DNA of 64,000 bases from NCBI GenBank assembly GCA_942491575.1, contig CALOBT010000031.1, positions 1,178,001 through 1,242,000 on the forward strand. Reading direction: 5' to 3'. A program made the position numbers and the translations under genes. This document shows positions 8,531-16,411 of this stretch, one piece after another. The notes below the pieces were generated by a model, which was not told the DNA's origin, did no database searches, and saw only the letters and a program-made list of their open reading frames with translations. The DNA is from CAZHNW01 sp942491575 (GTDB lineage Bacteria > Spirochaetota > UBA4802 > UBA5550). The stretch's first letter is position 1, and every line of letters begins with the position of its first letter.

Positions 8531-9589
8531 TTGGAAAAATACAATAAAGTAATCATATACTATTTCACCGGTACGGGCAATGCCTTAAAAGCAGGCAGGT
8601 GGATATGCGAAGAGGCGGGAAAAAGAAACATCGAATCGAGAATACAGGCCATTGATGATAAGTATAGAGCAAATGCCGAAGAGCTGGATGATAAAACCCT
8701 CATTGGTTTCCTGAGCCCCACACATGGATTTAATCTCGCTCCGGCAATGGTTAAATTTATAAATAAATTTCCTGCCAAAAAAAATGCGGATGTTTTTATT
8801 CTTAATACGCGGGCCGGGCTTAAATTTTCAAAAATTTTTTTTCCCGGTATCAGCGGCACAGCACAGTTTTTACCAATGATTGTATTAAAACTGAAAGGTT
8901 ATAGAATAATCGGAGGATTGCCGCTGGATATGCCCTCCAACTGGATCTTTTTACATCCGGGACTCAACCCTTCAGCCGTAAGTGCAATTGTTAAAAGATG
9001 TGAAGGAAAAACAAGGGCTTTTATAAACAATATCTTTAGCGGCAAAAAAGTCTTCATTAAAATGCTGGTCACCTTGCCGCTTGATATTTCTCTTCTTCCA
9101 ATAGCTGTTGTCTATTATTTTTATGGCAGATTTGCTCTTGCAAAGACTATGATCTATACCAGCAATTGCAACAACTGTATGGTATGTGTGGATAACTGTC
9201 CCGTAAAGGCAATAAAAATTTTAAATGATAAACCTTACTGGTCTTATTCATGTGAAAGCTGTATGAGGTGCATAAATATCTGCCCAAAGACATCAATTCA
9301 AACATCGCATCTTGTTATTTTATTTATTGCGGTTGTGCCTGGATTTATATTTAATAATTTTCTTGTCGGTTTTATAAAACTGCCTGGCTTTATTAACTAC
9401 GAAATTGTCCTGTCAATAATCGGAATGGCAATTACACTCGTTGAACTCTTTGTGTTTTATGCAATAATACAGCGATTTTTGAAATATAAATATTTTGGCA
9501 ATCTCTTTAAATATACATCTCTCTCAGCATACTGGAGAAGGTATCTTGCGCCGGGAATATCATTAAGCGATTTTAGAAAGGATAAATAA
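8531..9589 (+). CDS. EFR1-type flavodoxin/ferredoxin membrane protein
   Basis: The 352-residue protein has a flavodoxin-like N-terminal domain with the phosphate loop YYFTGTGNALKAG (about residues 10-22), a helical linker, and two 4Fe-4S ferredoxin motifs, CNNCMVCVDNCPVKAI and CESCMRCINICPKTSI (about residues 214-254). Two hydrophobic helices follow, so the C-terminus is probably membrane-bound. It should shuttle electrons between FMN and iron-sulfur clusters; partners are unknown. The start is TTG with AAAAGGA upstream; the first ATG inside would remove part of the flavodoxin domain. A decayed TetR regulator lies 28 bases upstream. Confidence 0.85.
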   Translation: MEKYNKVIIYYFTGTGNALKAGRWICEEAGKRNIESRIQAIDDKYRANAEELDDKTLIGFLSPTHGFNLAPAMVKFINKFPAKKNADVFILNTRAGLKFSKIFFPGISGTAQFLPMIVLKLKGYRIIGGLPLDMPSNWIFLHPGLNPSAVSAIVKRCEGKTRAFINNIFSGKKVFIKMLVTLPLDISLLPIAVVYYFYGRFALAKTMIYTSNCNNCMVCVDNCPVKAIKILNDKPYWSYSCESCMRCINICPKTSIQTSHLVILFIAVVPGFIFNNFLVGFIKLPGFINYEIVLSIIGMAITLVELFVFYAIIQRFLKYKYFGNLFKYTSLSAYWRRYLAPGISLSDFRKDK

Positions 9590-9998
9590 TTTCATTGTTT
9601 CTGTTGTTCATTATAACTTCTGATATTTTTAAAATGTATCGTCTCTTAAACCATAAAAATAAAATTAAAGTTTTGCATGGCCGGTATGCTTTATCAATGT
9701 TTTAACATTCCGGTTACATGAAAAACTATTATATCTCATGTGTCGGTTTGCAGGTGAGGGTATTTTTCACTATGTGTCAAATTAAATTTTCAGAAGTGAA
9801 ATTTTCATAGCGCCATTGAATCATGATCAGGGAGGAGAGAAATGAATTTTTTTATAATAAGGTAATGTCTGTGGTGCTGGAAATGCACAAATTTCAGGTA
9901 CCATGGACTAGTCTATCGATAGAAGAAATTAGAGCAAATTCCCCTAATACCATGCAAGGCTTATTATTTATAATAAAGATGATGAAATTCCAATTTCA
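9590..9998. other. gap with repeat copy C and a short palindrome
   Basis: It holds the longest dispersed-repeat copy (9661-9770) and a palindrome ATGAAATTCCAATTTCAT near 9982-9999. No gene is seen; a short stretch with AGGGAGGAGAGAAATGAA (about 9830) looks like a ribosome-binding site but the frame after it closes at once. Confidence 0.5.
9661..9770 (+). repeat. dispersed repeat, copy C
   Basis: The best copy: AAAATTAAAG, TTGCATGGCCGGTATG, TATCAATGTTTTAACATTCC, GGTTACATGAAA, then ATCTCATGTGTCGG and GCAGGTGAGGGTATTTTTCA. It matches copy B over its whole length and copy A over its first half. It starts 72 bases after the flavodoxin/ferredoxin gene. Confidence 0.7.
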
Positions 9999-10051
9999 TT
10001 GACTTTCAATTTTCTATGTGCTATTATATAATTATAGATAATAGCACATAG
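9999..10051 (+). promoter_or_regulatory. putative promoter with a 14-bp dyad over the -10 box
   Basis: TTGACT at 9999-10004 and TATTAT at 10022-10027 are 17 bases apart. A perfect inverted repeat, left arm 10014-10027 (CTATGTGCTATTAT) and right arm 10038-10051, covers the -10 box and the predicted start of transcription. This is the layout of a repressor operator; a hairpin in the 5' leader is the alternative. The next gene starts at 10091. Confidence 0.5.
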
Positions 10052-10090
10052 ATTTAAATAACTTTTAAAATCTGATCTCAGGCATTTTTA

Positions 10091-10969
10091 ATGGAACATT
10101 CTTCCAAAAAAACTTTGCTATCCAGATACTCCGCTGAATTTAATTCCAAATCTATGGAAGAATCTTACCTGAAGTTTTCCTGGAATGAGTCTAAAGCAGT
10201 TACCCTTAATACACTGATTATTATTATATTCTTAATAGTCGTTTTTTTTATTCGTGATATTTTAGAAGCAAAAAACATGAAAATTTTATACTTACTTCTT
10301 TTTTTAAGACTTACTTTATTCCTTATTGTTCTATGCTCCTCAATTTATATTCACAGGATGAAATACTATTTCAACAACTATCACCTTATTCTTTTTTTTA
10401 ATCAAATTATAATTTCCATAGCTATATTCTCACTTGCTGTAATCAGAGAAATGCCTGTTGCATATCTCGGAGTAAACACGATCCTTTTTACTCTAATCTT
10501 CTATCAATTTATAAATAACCAATTTTATTATAGCCTGACGGCCGCTGCTTTTGTAGGCATCGGGGCCTTATCAACAGCTGTTCTTTTTTTGAATATAAGC
10601 TTTTCTGAAATCATTGCATCTGTCCTTTTCTTGATCCCATTGAATTTTCTTGGCATAATAATTTTAAAATCAAATAATCAAACCAGAAGGCATGAATATC
10701 TTGCTTTTTCTGATTTAAAAGTTGTGATTGATGAAAAGGATAAGGCAATTAAAGATTTGAAAATGTCACTCGATGAAGTGAAAACATTGAGGGGATTTTT
10801 GCCAATTTGTGCTAAATGCAAAAAAATACGTGACGATGAAGGTTACTGGAATAAAATAGAATCTTATATAGAAAAACACTCAGAAGTTCAATTTAGTCAC
10901 GGAATTTGTCAGGAGTGCGCCGAGAAATTATATGGTGATAAAGATTGGTTTAAGAAAAAGAAAAAATGA
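10091..10969 (+). CDS. membrane sensor-like protein with C-terminal CxxC module
   Basis: The 292-residue protein has about six hydrophobic helices up to residue 200, then a coiled coil (DEKDKAIKDLKMSLDEVKTL), then a Cys module: GFLPICAKCKKIRDDEGYW, followed by IEKHSE and SHGICQECAEKLYG. This C-terminal module is common at the end of PAS, response-regulator and GGDEF signalling proteins, where its two CxxC pairs could bind metal; its function is not established. Here no kinase, cyclase or other output domain is present, so membrane part and Cys module are joined directly. A dyad-bearing promoter precedes it; the oxidoreductase gene follows after 56 bases and may be co-transcribed. Confidence 0.7.
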   Translation: MEHSSKKTLLSRYSAEFNSKSMEESYLKFSWNESKAVTLNTLIIIIFLIVVFFIRDILEAKNMKILYLLLFLRLTLFLIVLCSSIYIHRMKYYFNNYHLILFFNQIIISIAIFSLAVIREMPVAYLGVNTILFTLIFYQFINNQFYYSLTAAAFVGIGALSTAVLFLNISFSEIIASVLFLIPLNFLGIIILKSNNQTRRHEYLAFSDLKVVIDEKDKAIKDLKMSLDEVKTLRGFLPICAKCKKIRDDEGYWNKIESYIEKHSEVQFSHGICQECAEKLYGDKDWFKKKKK

Positions 10970-11025
10970 GAAAAAATTAGGTTATAAATCCATTTTATGA
11001 TTTAATAACATTAAGTGAGATATAA

Positions 11026-12003
11026 ATGAAAGCAGTTATATGTACGAAATATGGAGCACCTGAAGTTCTTAAATTGGTAGAGATTGAAAAACCTGTACCA
11101 AAAGATAATGAAATACTGATAAAAATATCTGCTGTTGCAATAGCTGTAGAAGATCCCCTGCAGCGAAAAGGAAAACCCTATTTTACAAGAGCTTTTATGG
11201 GTCTTACAGGGCCTAAAAAACCTATACTGGGAACTGAATTTGCAGGAGAAATTGAAGAAATAGGCAAAGGTGTTAATCTCTTTAAAGAGGGTGACAGGGT
11301 ATTTGGATCTACAGGCTTTATCTTTGGCTGTTATGCAGAGTATGTATGCATACCCCAGGATGCATTTTTATCAATAATACCGCCAAACTTAACCAATGAG
11401 GAAGCCGCACCGGTTTGTGCATCACTTACAGCATGGAATTTCCTTGTAGTACAGGCTAATATTCAGCAGGGGCAAAAGGTTCTTATTAGCGGAGCCTCCG
11501 GAAGTGTTGGATCTGCAGCAGTACAGATTGCGAGAGAATTTGGCGCAGAGATAACCGGTATATGCAGCACTCCTAATATCGATTTAGTGAAATCCCTGGG
11601 AGCTCATAGTGTAATTGATTACTCTAAAGAAGATTTTGCAAAAAAAAATGGGAGCTATGATATTATTTTTGATGTGGCAGGTACGAGTACATTTTTTAAA
11701 TGCAAAAAAATACTTAAAGAAAATGGAATTTATCTTACTACAACTCCTTCATTGAAAATACTTTTTCAAATGTTTTGGACTAAAAGATTCAGTAGAAGGA
11801 AAGCGCTCTTTTCTGCCACGGGGCTTCAGCCTCTTTCAAATCGTTTAACTAATCTTAAAGCGCTTGTTGAATTGTTTGAAACTGGCAATTTGAAAATAAT
11901 CATAGATAGATGTTATAAGTTAGATGAAATTGTTGATGCACACCGATATGTTGAATCCGGACAAAAGAGGGGAAATGTGGTTATAACCATCAAGGATGAA
12001 TAG
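11026..12003 (+). CDS. MDR-family NAD(P)H-dependent oxidoreductase (quinone-oxidoreductase-like)
   Basis: The 325-residue protein belongs to the zinc-free branch of the medium-chain dehydrogenases. The N-terminal GroES-like domain has GTEFAGEIEEIGKGV and FKEGDRVFG; the Rossmann domain has the nucleotide loop ISGASGSVGSAAVQIA. The catalytic-zinc Cys/His set of alcohol dehydrogenases is not seen. It would reduce quinones or enones using NAD(P)H. The length is normal for the family. It lies behind the membrane sensor-like gene in the same direction; no terminator is seen between them. Confidence 0.85.
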   Translation: MKAVICTKYGAPEVLKLVEIEKPVPKDNEILIKISAVAIAVEDPLQRKGKPYFTRAFMGLTGPKKPILGTEFAGEIEEIGKGVNLFKEGDRVFGSTGFIFGCYAEYVCIPQDAFLSIIPPNLTNEEAAPVCASLTAWNFLVVQANIQQGQKVLISGASGSVGSAAVQIAREFGAEITGICSTPNIDLVKSLGAHSVIDYSKEDFAKKNGSYDIIFDVAGTSTFFKCKKILKENGIYLTTTPSLKILFQMFWTKRFSRRKALFSATGLQPLSNRLTNLKALVELFETGNLKIIIDRCYKLDEIVDAHRYVESGQKRGNVVITIKDE

Positions 12004-12654
12004 TTAAAAATTAATTATTTCGAAACCGGATGATACCCTTTTGAAAAGAGATTATATTATACGACTTTAATCCCAAAATGCGAATTTAATAATACCTTCT
12101 CCAATGTTAACTTTATGATTCTCGATGAATTTCGTGAAAAAACCTGAAAGAGAACAAAAAAACGTTCATTTTTAAAAATGTGAACGACGGCAGATAGCTT
12201 TTCCCTGTAGCATTCTCTCCATACCCTTTAGGTCACCATAGGGGTATTATTATTTATTTTACCTGACAAATAAATCAGGTGAGTGGGTAAGATATTTACT
12301 GTATACTGTTCATTGTTCAAATTTTCTTATTTCGTGAGATATCAGGTGTTATCTTTAAATTATTGCAATGGTAAAGTTACTTGTTGTAACCCGGGGTTTA
12401 AACCCCGGGTTACAACAAGCAACGCTCTTCACTCATCTGTGTCGCCACCACAAAAATCCAAAAATTCCTTGTATGTCCGGTATTTTCTGCCACTATTTAA
12501 GTCCTGTTTATCGTAAGCCTGTACGCAAAAATTATATTACGCATCACGGAAATTTTCGCATGCAGAAAATTTTTACGTATCAGGTTTAATGAACTGAAGT
12601 AATTTTATTTCCTGAACACAGGATATGGGATAAGGACAGAACAGGGAGGAATGT
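12004..12654. other. 650-base gap with palindromes, no gene
   Basis: Contains a hairpin of the type ATACCCTTTAGG..AGGGGTAT near 12229-12250, an imperfect CGTTCA/TGAACG dyad near 12163-12186, the perfect palindrome at 12380-12419 and a weak relative of the dispersed repeat near 12455-12490. Open frames across the palindrome are not credible genes. Confidence 0.5.
12380..12419. repeat. perfect 40-bp palindrome
   Basis: The left arm CTTGTTGTAACCCGGGGTTT (12380-12399) is followed with no spacer by its exact reverse complement (12400-12419). Its centre is GGGGTTTAAACCCC. It is GC-rich in an AT-rich gap and resembles REP-type or extragenic palindromic elements; a protein-binding site is another option. 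No T-tract follows, so it is not a classical terminator. Confidence 0.8.
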
Positions 12655-14370
12655 ATGCGAAGCCAGGATATAAGAAAAAAAGCACCGGAGATGGATTCTC
12701 TGAGAATTGGTATGGGCTGGTCAGTTGAGGATCTTTCAAAACCCCAGATAATGATAGAGAGCACTTTTGGAGACAGTCACCCCGGCAGTGTTCACCTGTT
12801 TGGACTGGTGGAACAGGCATGCGATGGTGTGTATAATAAGGGGGCCCGGCCGGCCAGGTACTTTGCAACGGATATTTGTGATGGTCAGGCTCAGGGGCAT
12901 GATGGTATCAATTATTCCCTGGTATCAAGAGATGCCATTGCTAACTTGATAGAAATTCATGCGGGGGCTACTCCTTTTGACGGGGCGGTTTATATATCGA
13001 GCTGTGATAAAGGTGTTCCCGCACATCTCATGGCGGCAGGCAGGATTGATATTCCCTGTGTCATAGTTACCGGTGGTGTAATGGCGGCGGGGCCCGATCT
13101 GTTAACTCTGGAGCAAATCGGCACATACAGTGCAAAGTACCAAAGAGGGGAAATTACCGAGGAGGAATTTACCTGGTTTAAACTGAATGCCTGTCCCTCC
13201 TGCGGTGCTTGTTCTTTTATGGGAACTGCCTCCACCATGCAGATCATGGCAGAGGCATTGGGGCTTATGCTGCCGGGGAGCGCATTGATACCAGCCACCG
13301 CGAAGGAGCTGGAATATTATGCCAGGCTGGCGGGAGAGCAGGCGGTAAAGCTGGCAGAGATGGATTTAAGGCCGGGCCGGATAGTCACGCTGAAATCATT
13401 TGAAAATGCCATTCTTGTGCATGCCGCAATATCAGGTTCCTCGAATACTCTGCTTCATCTTCCTGCGATAGCCAATGACTTCGGCATTGATCTTAATGCA
13501 GATACTTTTGATAGAATACACAAGGGAGCCAGCTACCTTGTTAATGTCAGGCCGACAGGCAAGTGGCCTGCGGAGTATTTTTATTATGCGGGTGGGGTTC
13601 CTGCGGTTATGGAAGAAATAAAGAATCAGCTTCACCTGGATGTTTTAACAGTGACGGGGAAAACCCTTGGTGAGAATTTAGAAGACCTGAAAAGTAACGG
13701 ATACTATGAGAGGTGTCACTCCCATATGAATAAAACCGGTATAGATTTTCGGGAAGTTATCCGTTCTGCTTCAAATCCCATCAGCCAGAAGGGGGCCATT
13801 TCAATACTGAAAGGTAACCTCGCGCCGGAGGGTGCGGTTATCAAGCATTCTGCAGTAGCAGAAGAAATGAAAAAAGTTATTTTAAGGGCAAAACCCTTTA
13901 ACTGTGAAGAGGATGCCATTGAGGCGGTTCTTAAAAAGGAAGTGAAACCGGGAGATGCAGTTATCATCAGATATGAAGGACCGCAGGGGAGTGGGATGCC
14001 TGAAATGTTTTATACAACAGAAGCTATTGCCTCTGATGAAGAATTGAGTGCCACCGTTGCATTGATCACCGATGGCAGATTTTCCGGGGCTACAAAAGGG
14101 CCCGCCATAGGTCATGTCTCTCCGGAGGCACAAAAGGGGGGTGCTATTGCATTAATTGAAGAGGGTGATTTAATAGAAATTGATGTGGAAAACAGGTCTT
14201 TAAATATTGTGGGGATCAAGGGTGAGAGGCTTGTGGAAAGTAAAGTAGAGGAAATTCTTGCCCGCAGACACAAAAAATGGAAGCCCAGAGAACCTAAATA
14301 TTCAAAAGGTGTTTTATCTCTATACGGCAGGTTGGCGGTTTCTCCAATGAAGGGGGGGTACATGGAATAA
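12655..14370 (+). CDS. ilvD: IlvD/Edd-family dehydratase (dihydroxy-acid dehydratase-like)
   Basis: The 571-residue protein is an iron-sulfur dehydratase of the IlvD/Edd superfamily. Visible features are CDGQAQGHDGINYSL, the cluster ligand region SSCDKGVPAHLMA, a second Cys-rich motif CPSCGACSFMGTASTMQ, and the C-terminal swivel-domain signature TDGRFSGATKGPAIGHV. IlvD makes 2-oxoacids in branched-chain amino-acid synthesis; relatives act on sugar acids. The SCGACSFMGTAST motif is closer to the sugar-acid branch than to PGAGACGG of classical IlvD, and no other ilv genes are nearby, so the substrate is uncertain. AGGGAGGA fixes the ATG. Confidence 0.75.
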   Translation: MRSQDIRKKAPEMDSLRIGMGWSVEDLSKPQIMIESTFGDSHPGSVHLFGLVEQACDGVYNKGARPARYFATDICDGQAQGHDGINYSLVSRDAIANLIEIHAGATPFDGAVYISSCDKGVPAHLMAAGRIDIPCVIVTGGVMAAGPDLLTLEQIGTYSAKYQRGEITEEEFTWFKLNACPSCGACSFMGTASTMQIMAEALGLMLPGSALIPATAKELEYYARLAGEQAVKLAEMDLRPGRIVTLKSFENAILVHAAISGSSNTLLHLPAIANDFGIDLNADTFDRIHKGASYLVNVRPTGKWPAEYFYYAGGVPAVMEEIKNQLHLDVLTVTGKTLGENLEDLKSNGYYERCHSHMNKTGIDFREVIRSASNPISQKGAISILKGNLAPEGAVIKHSAVAEEMKKVILRAKPFNCEEDAIEAVLKKEVKPGDAVIIRYEGPQGSGMPEMFYTTEAIASDEELSATVALITDGRFSGATKGPAIGHVSPEAQKGGAIALIEEGDLIEIDVENRSLNIVGIKGERLVESKVEEILARRHKKWKPREPKYSKGVLSLYGRLAVSPMKGGYME

Positions 14371-14475
14371 GCATCCGGGCTTGTCAAACTTTGATTAAAC
14401 AAGAATCCGCACACTGCGTCGTTTCAATAAAGCGCCACTTTGCAAAAGGAGAGCTGTCTCCATCCATAGGTGTTC

Positions 14476-15312
14476 TTAACTCATTGCACCGGATTTGAGA
14501 ATGTCGATCATGTTGAACAGTTTTTTCTCACTGCCGGATTCAATCTGTGAAGCGAGGAACTGTACCGCATCAACACTCCCTTCAGCGTAAACAGTGCGGC
14601 CGCAAAGATTGTGACGATATTCAAAGGCCATGGTTCCATCTGGCGAAGTGAGTCGGTACGTGTGAAAGGCGTGTCCCGTGAGATACTCTTCAGGAACTTC
14701 CATACGTCCCACCTGCTCCTCTTCAACCCGGACCAGTTCAATACTATCAACACTAAATGGTTTAATGCCCATTCCATTGAATGTTTCAACGATTGCTTTT
14801 GCAGTACCGGAAGTATCTGCTTTGGTTTTCTGATGAGACTCAACAACGGTGAGTGTGTAGTCTTTGTAGATGCCCGGGAAGGAGTCTTTCATTGTTTCAA
14901 GCATTGCCTGAAGAGCTACAATCTGTTTTGCCATGTTTGCAGCAATTACTGCATAGAGGCCGCTCTCCTGAACATCTTTAATCAATTTATCACGGTCACC
15001 ACCGGTTGTTCCCATAATAAAGGGGAGTTTGTTGGCAATGTAGAATTCCGCATTAGAATTTACTGCTGTTGGATGAGTGAAATCTACAGTGTAAAACGTG
15101 CCATATGCATCTTTGATCCTTTTGATCTGTTCATCACGGGTTTCAGTTGAAACGATTGTAATGGTCTCTCCCCCAACTTCCATTTCAGTAAGCTCAACAC
15201 CGGGGCCAGTCAATGAAAAAGGGACTACTTCGAGTCCACGACGCTGAACTGCTTCTATAATTTCACGAGGCATATTTCCTGGAAGGCCGTTAATCATCAC
15301 TTTCGTTGCCAT
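14476..15312 (-). CDS. dapB: 4-hydroxy-tetrahydrodipicolinate reductase
   Basis: The 278-residue enzyme reduces the DapA product with NAD(P)H in lysine and diaminopimelate synthesis. The N-terminal nucleotide-binding motif is INGLPGNMPREI, the middle has VDFTHP and IMGTTGGDRD, and the catalytic region VVESHQKTKADTSGTAKAI carries the His, Lys and SGTA of DapB in the form found in the plant-type branch. A longer frame reaches 15366, but AAGGAG at 15319-15324 is best placed for the ATG at 15312. It lies 64 bases behind the enoyl-CoA hydratase gene on the same strand and is probably in one operon with it; the functional link is not obvious. Confidence 0.85.
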   Translation of the reverse strand: MATKVMINGLPGNMPREIIEAVQRRGLEVVPFSLTGPGVELTEMEVGGETITIVSTETRDEQIKRIKDAYGTFYTVDFTHPTAVNSNAEFYIANKLPFIMGTTGGDRDKLIKDVQESGLYAVIAANMAKQIVALQAMLETMKDSFPGIYKDYTLTVVESHQKTKADTSGTAKAIVETFNGMGIKPFSVDSIELVRVEEEQVGRMEVPEEYLTGHAFHTYRLTSPDGTMAFEYRHNLCGRTVYAEGSVDAVQFLASQIESGSEKKLFNMIDILKSGAMS

Positions 15313-15376
15313 CATTATCTCCTTATGTTTCAGTATGCGGCGTCGTCGATACGCCGCCACATACAAAAACAGGAAT

Positions 15377-16138
15377 TTATCCCATCATCTTGCTGACCAG
15401 TTCCAGTGTTCCCCTGGTCTGGGGATCAAACATGCAGTTGAAACCTTCCTGCCAGTTTTCATCCTTAAGTCGCTGACGCATTAAATCCTCATAGGGCTTG
15501 CGCTGTGAGTATTTCAGCAGCTTGAATGCCTGTGCGGGGTTGTCGATCCAGGCCTTCACCACTTCCTTTGCACGGGGAAGAAGCTCGTCTTCTTCAACAA
15601 TTTCATCTACAATACGCAATTCCTTTGCTTTCTCGACGCCGAATCTTTCCCCGAAGAACATAACGTCCCTGAAGGTCCGGTCACTGTCGAGGCCGTAGCG
15701 CATCAGTTCCGTCTGTACGATGGAAAGTCCCAGGCCGATTTTAATCTCTGTCATGCCCAGCTGAATTTTAGGGTGATTCTTGACAATACGGTAATCGCTG
15801 GCCATGGAAAGGATCAGTCCCCCCGCCATTGCAGCGCCGTTAATGGCGGAAATAACAGGTTTTTTACACATGAAAGTCTTGATGAAAACTTCCTCTGCCT
15901 GCTCAAAAAAGGCAACCGCCTCAGCGAGGTCTTTGAAACCGAGAAACATGGGGAGATCGAAGCCTGAACAGAAGGTTCGTCCCGCCCCGGTGAATATCAG
16001 TCCCTTGAGTTCATCGTCATTGTCGACTTTTTCCACTGCATCTTTTATCTGCAGCAGGGTCTCCAGGTCTATTGCGTTGAATTTACCCTTTTCAAAGGTG
16101 GCAATTAAAATTCCTTCATCTACATGTTCTTTTAACAT
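15377..16138 (-). CDS. enoyl-CoA hydratase/isomerase family protein
   Basis: The 253-residue protein is a crotonase-fold enzyme. The first oxyanion-hole region is GAGRTFCSGFDLPMF, the second is SAINGAAMAGGLILSMASDYR, and MTEIKIGLGLS follows, where the Glu of TEI stands near the usual catalytic Glu position. Length is typical of single-domain crotonases. Substrate (2-enoyl-CoA or another acyl-CoA) cannot be decided. AAGGAGTG precedes the ATG. It is first in a two-gene unit with dapB and divergent from the 16412 gene, with about 270 bases between them. Confidence 0.85.
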   Translation of the reverse strand: MLKEHVDEGILIATFEKGKFNAIDLETLLQIKDAVEKVDNDDELKGLIFTGAGRTFCSGFDLPMFLGFKDLAEAVAFFEQAEEVFIKTFMCKKPVISAINGAAMAGGLILSMASDYRIVKNHPKIQLGMTEIKIGLGLSIVQTELMRYGLDSDRTFRDVMFFGERFGVEKAKELRIVDEIVEEDELLPRAKEVVKAWIDNPAQAFKLLKYSQRKPYEDLMRQRLKDENWQEGFNCMFDPQTRGTLELVSKMMG

Positions 16139-16411
16139 GGAATCACTCCTTAAGCATATTTCTTTTTATAGAGCATGTGGTGGTCCTCTTTGTTGCGGAA
16201 AGGGCCGGCAGATGCTACTCTTTGAACAATCTTTCTGAAAATGTAAATATGCACAAGGAAAAATTAACTGGACAAAGATTAAAAGTCTGTAAAAAAGGGA
16301 ATGTTAATTTTTTAAATTTTGTGCTGGATAATAAGAGTGGCCGATAGTAGAATCAGTTATTAAATATGGACTTATAATTCCGGCTTACAGGACTGAATAG
16401 AGAAAGAGATT

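Noticed and set aside
12283..12589. Two short plus-strand frames across the palindrome
   Set aside because: Coding potential comes from the palindrome and flanks; no start signal or family similarity.
12655..14370. 6-phosphogluconate dehydratase (Edd)
   Set aside because: Same superfamily, but length and C-terminal TDGRFSGATKGPAIGHV fit the IlvD/sugar-acid branch; no Entner-Doudoroff genes nearby.
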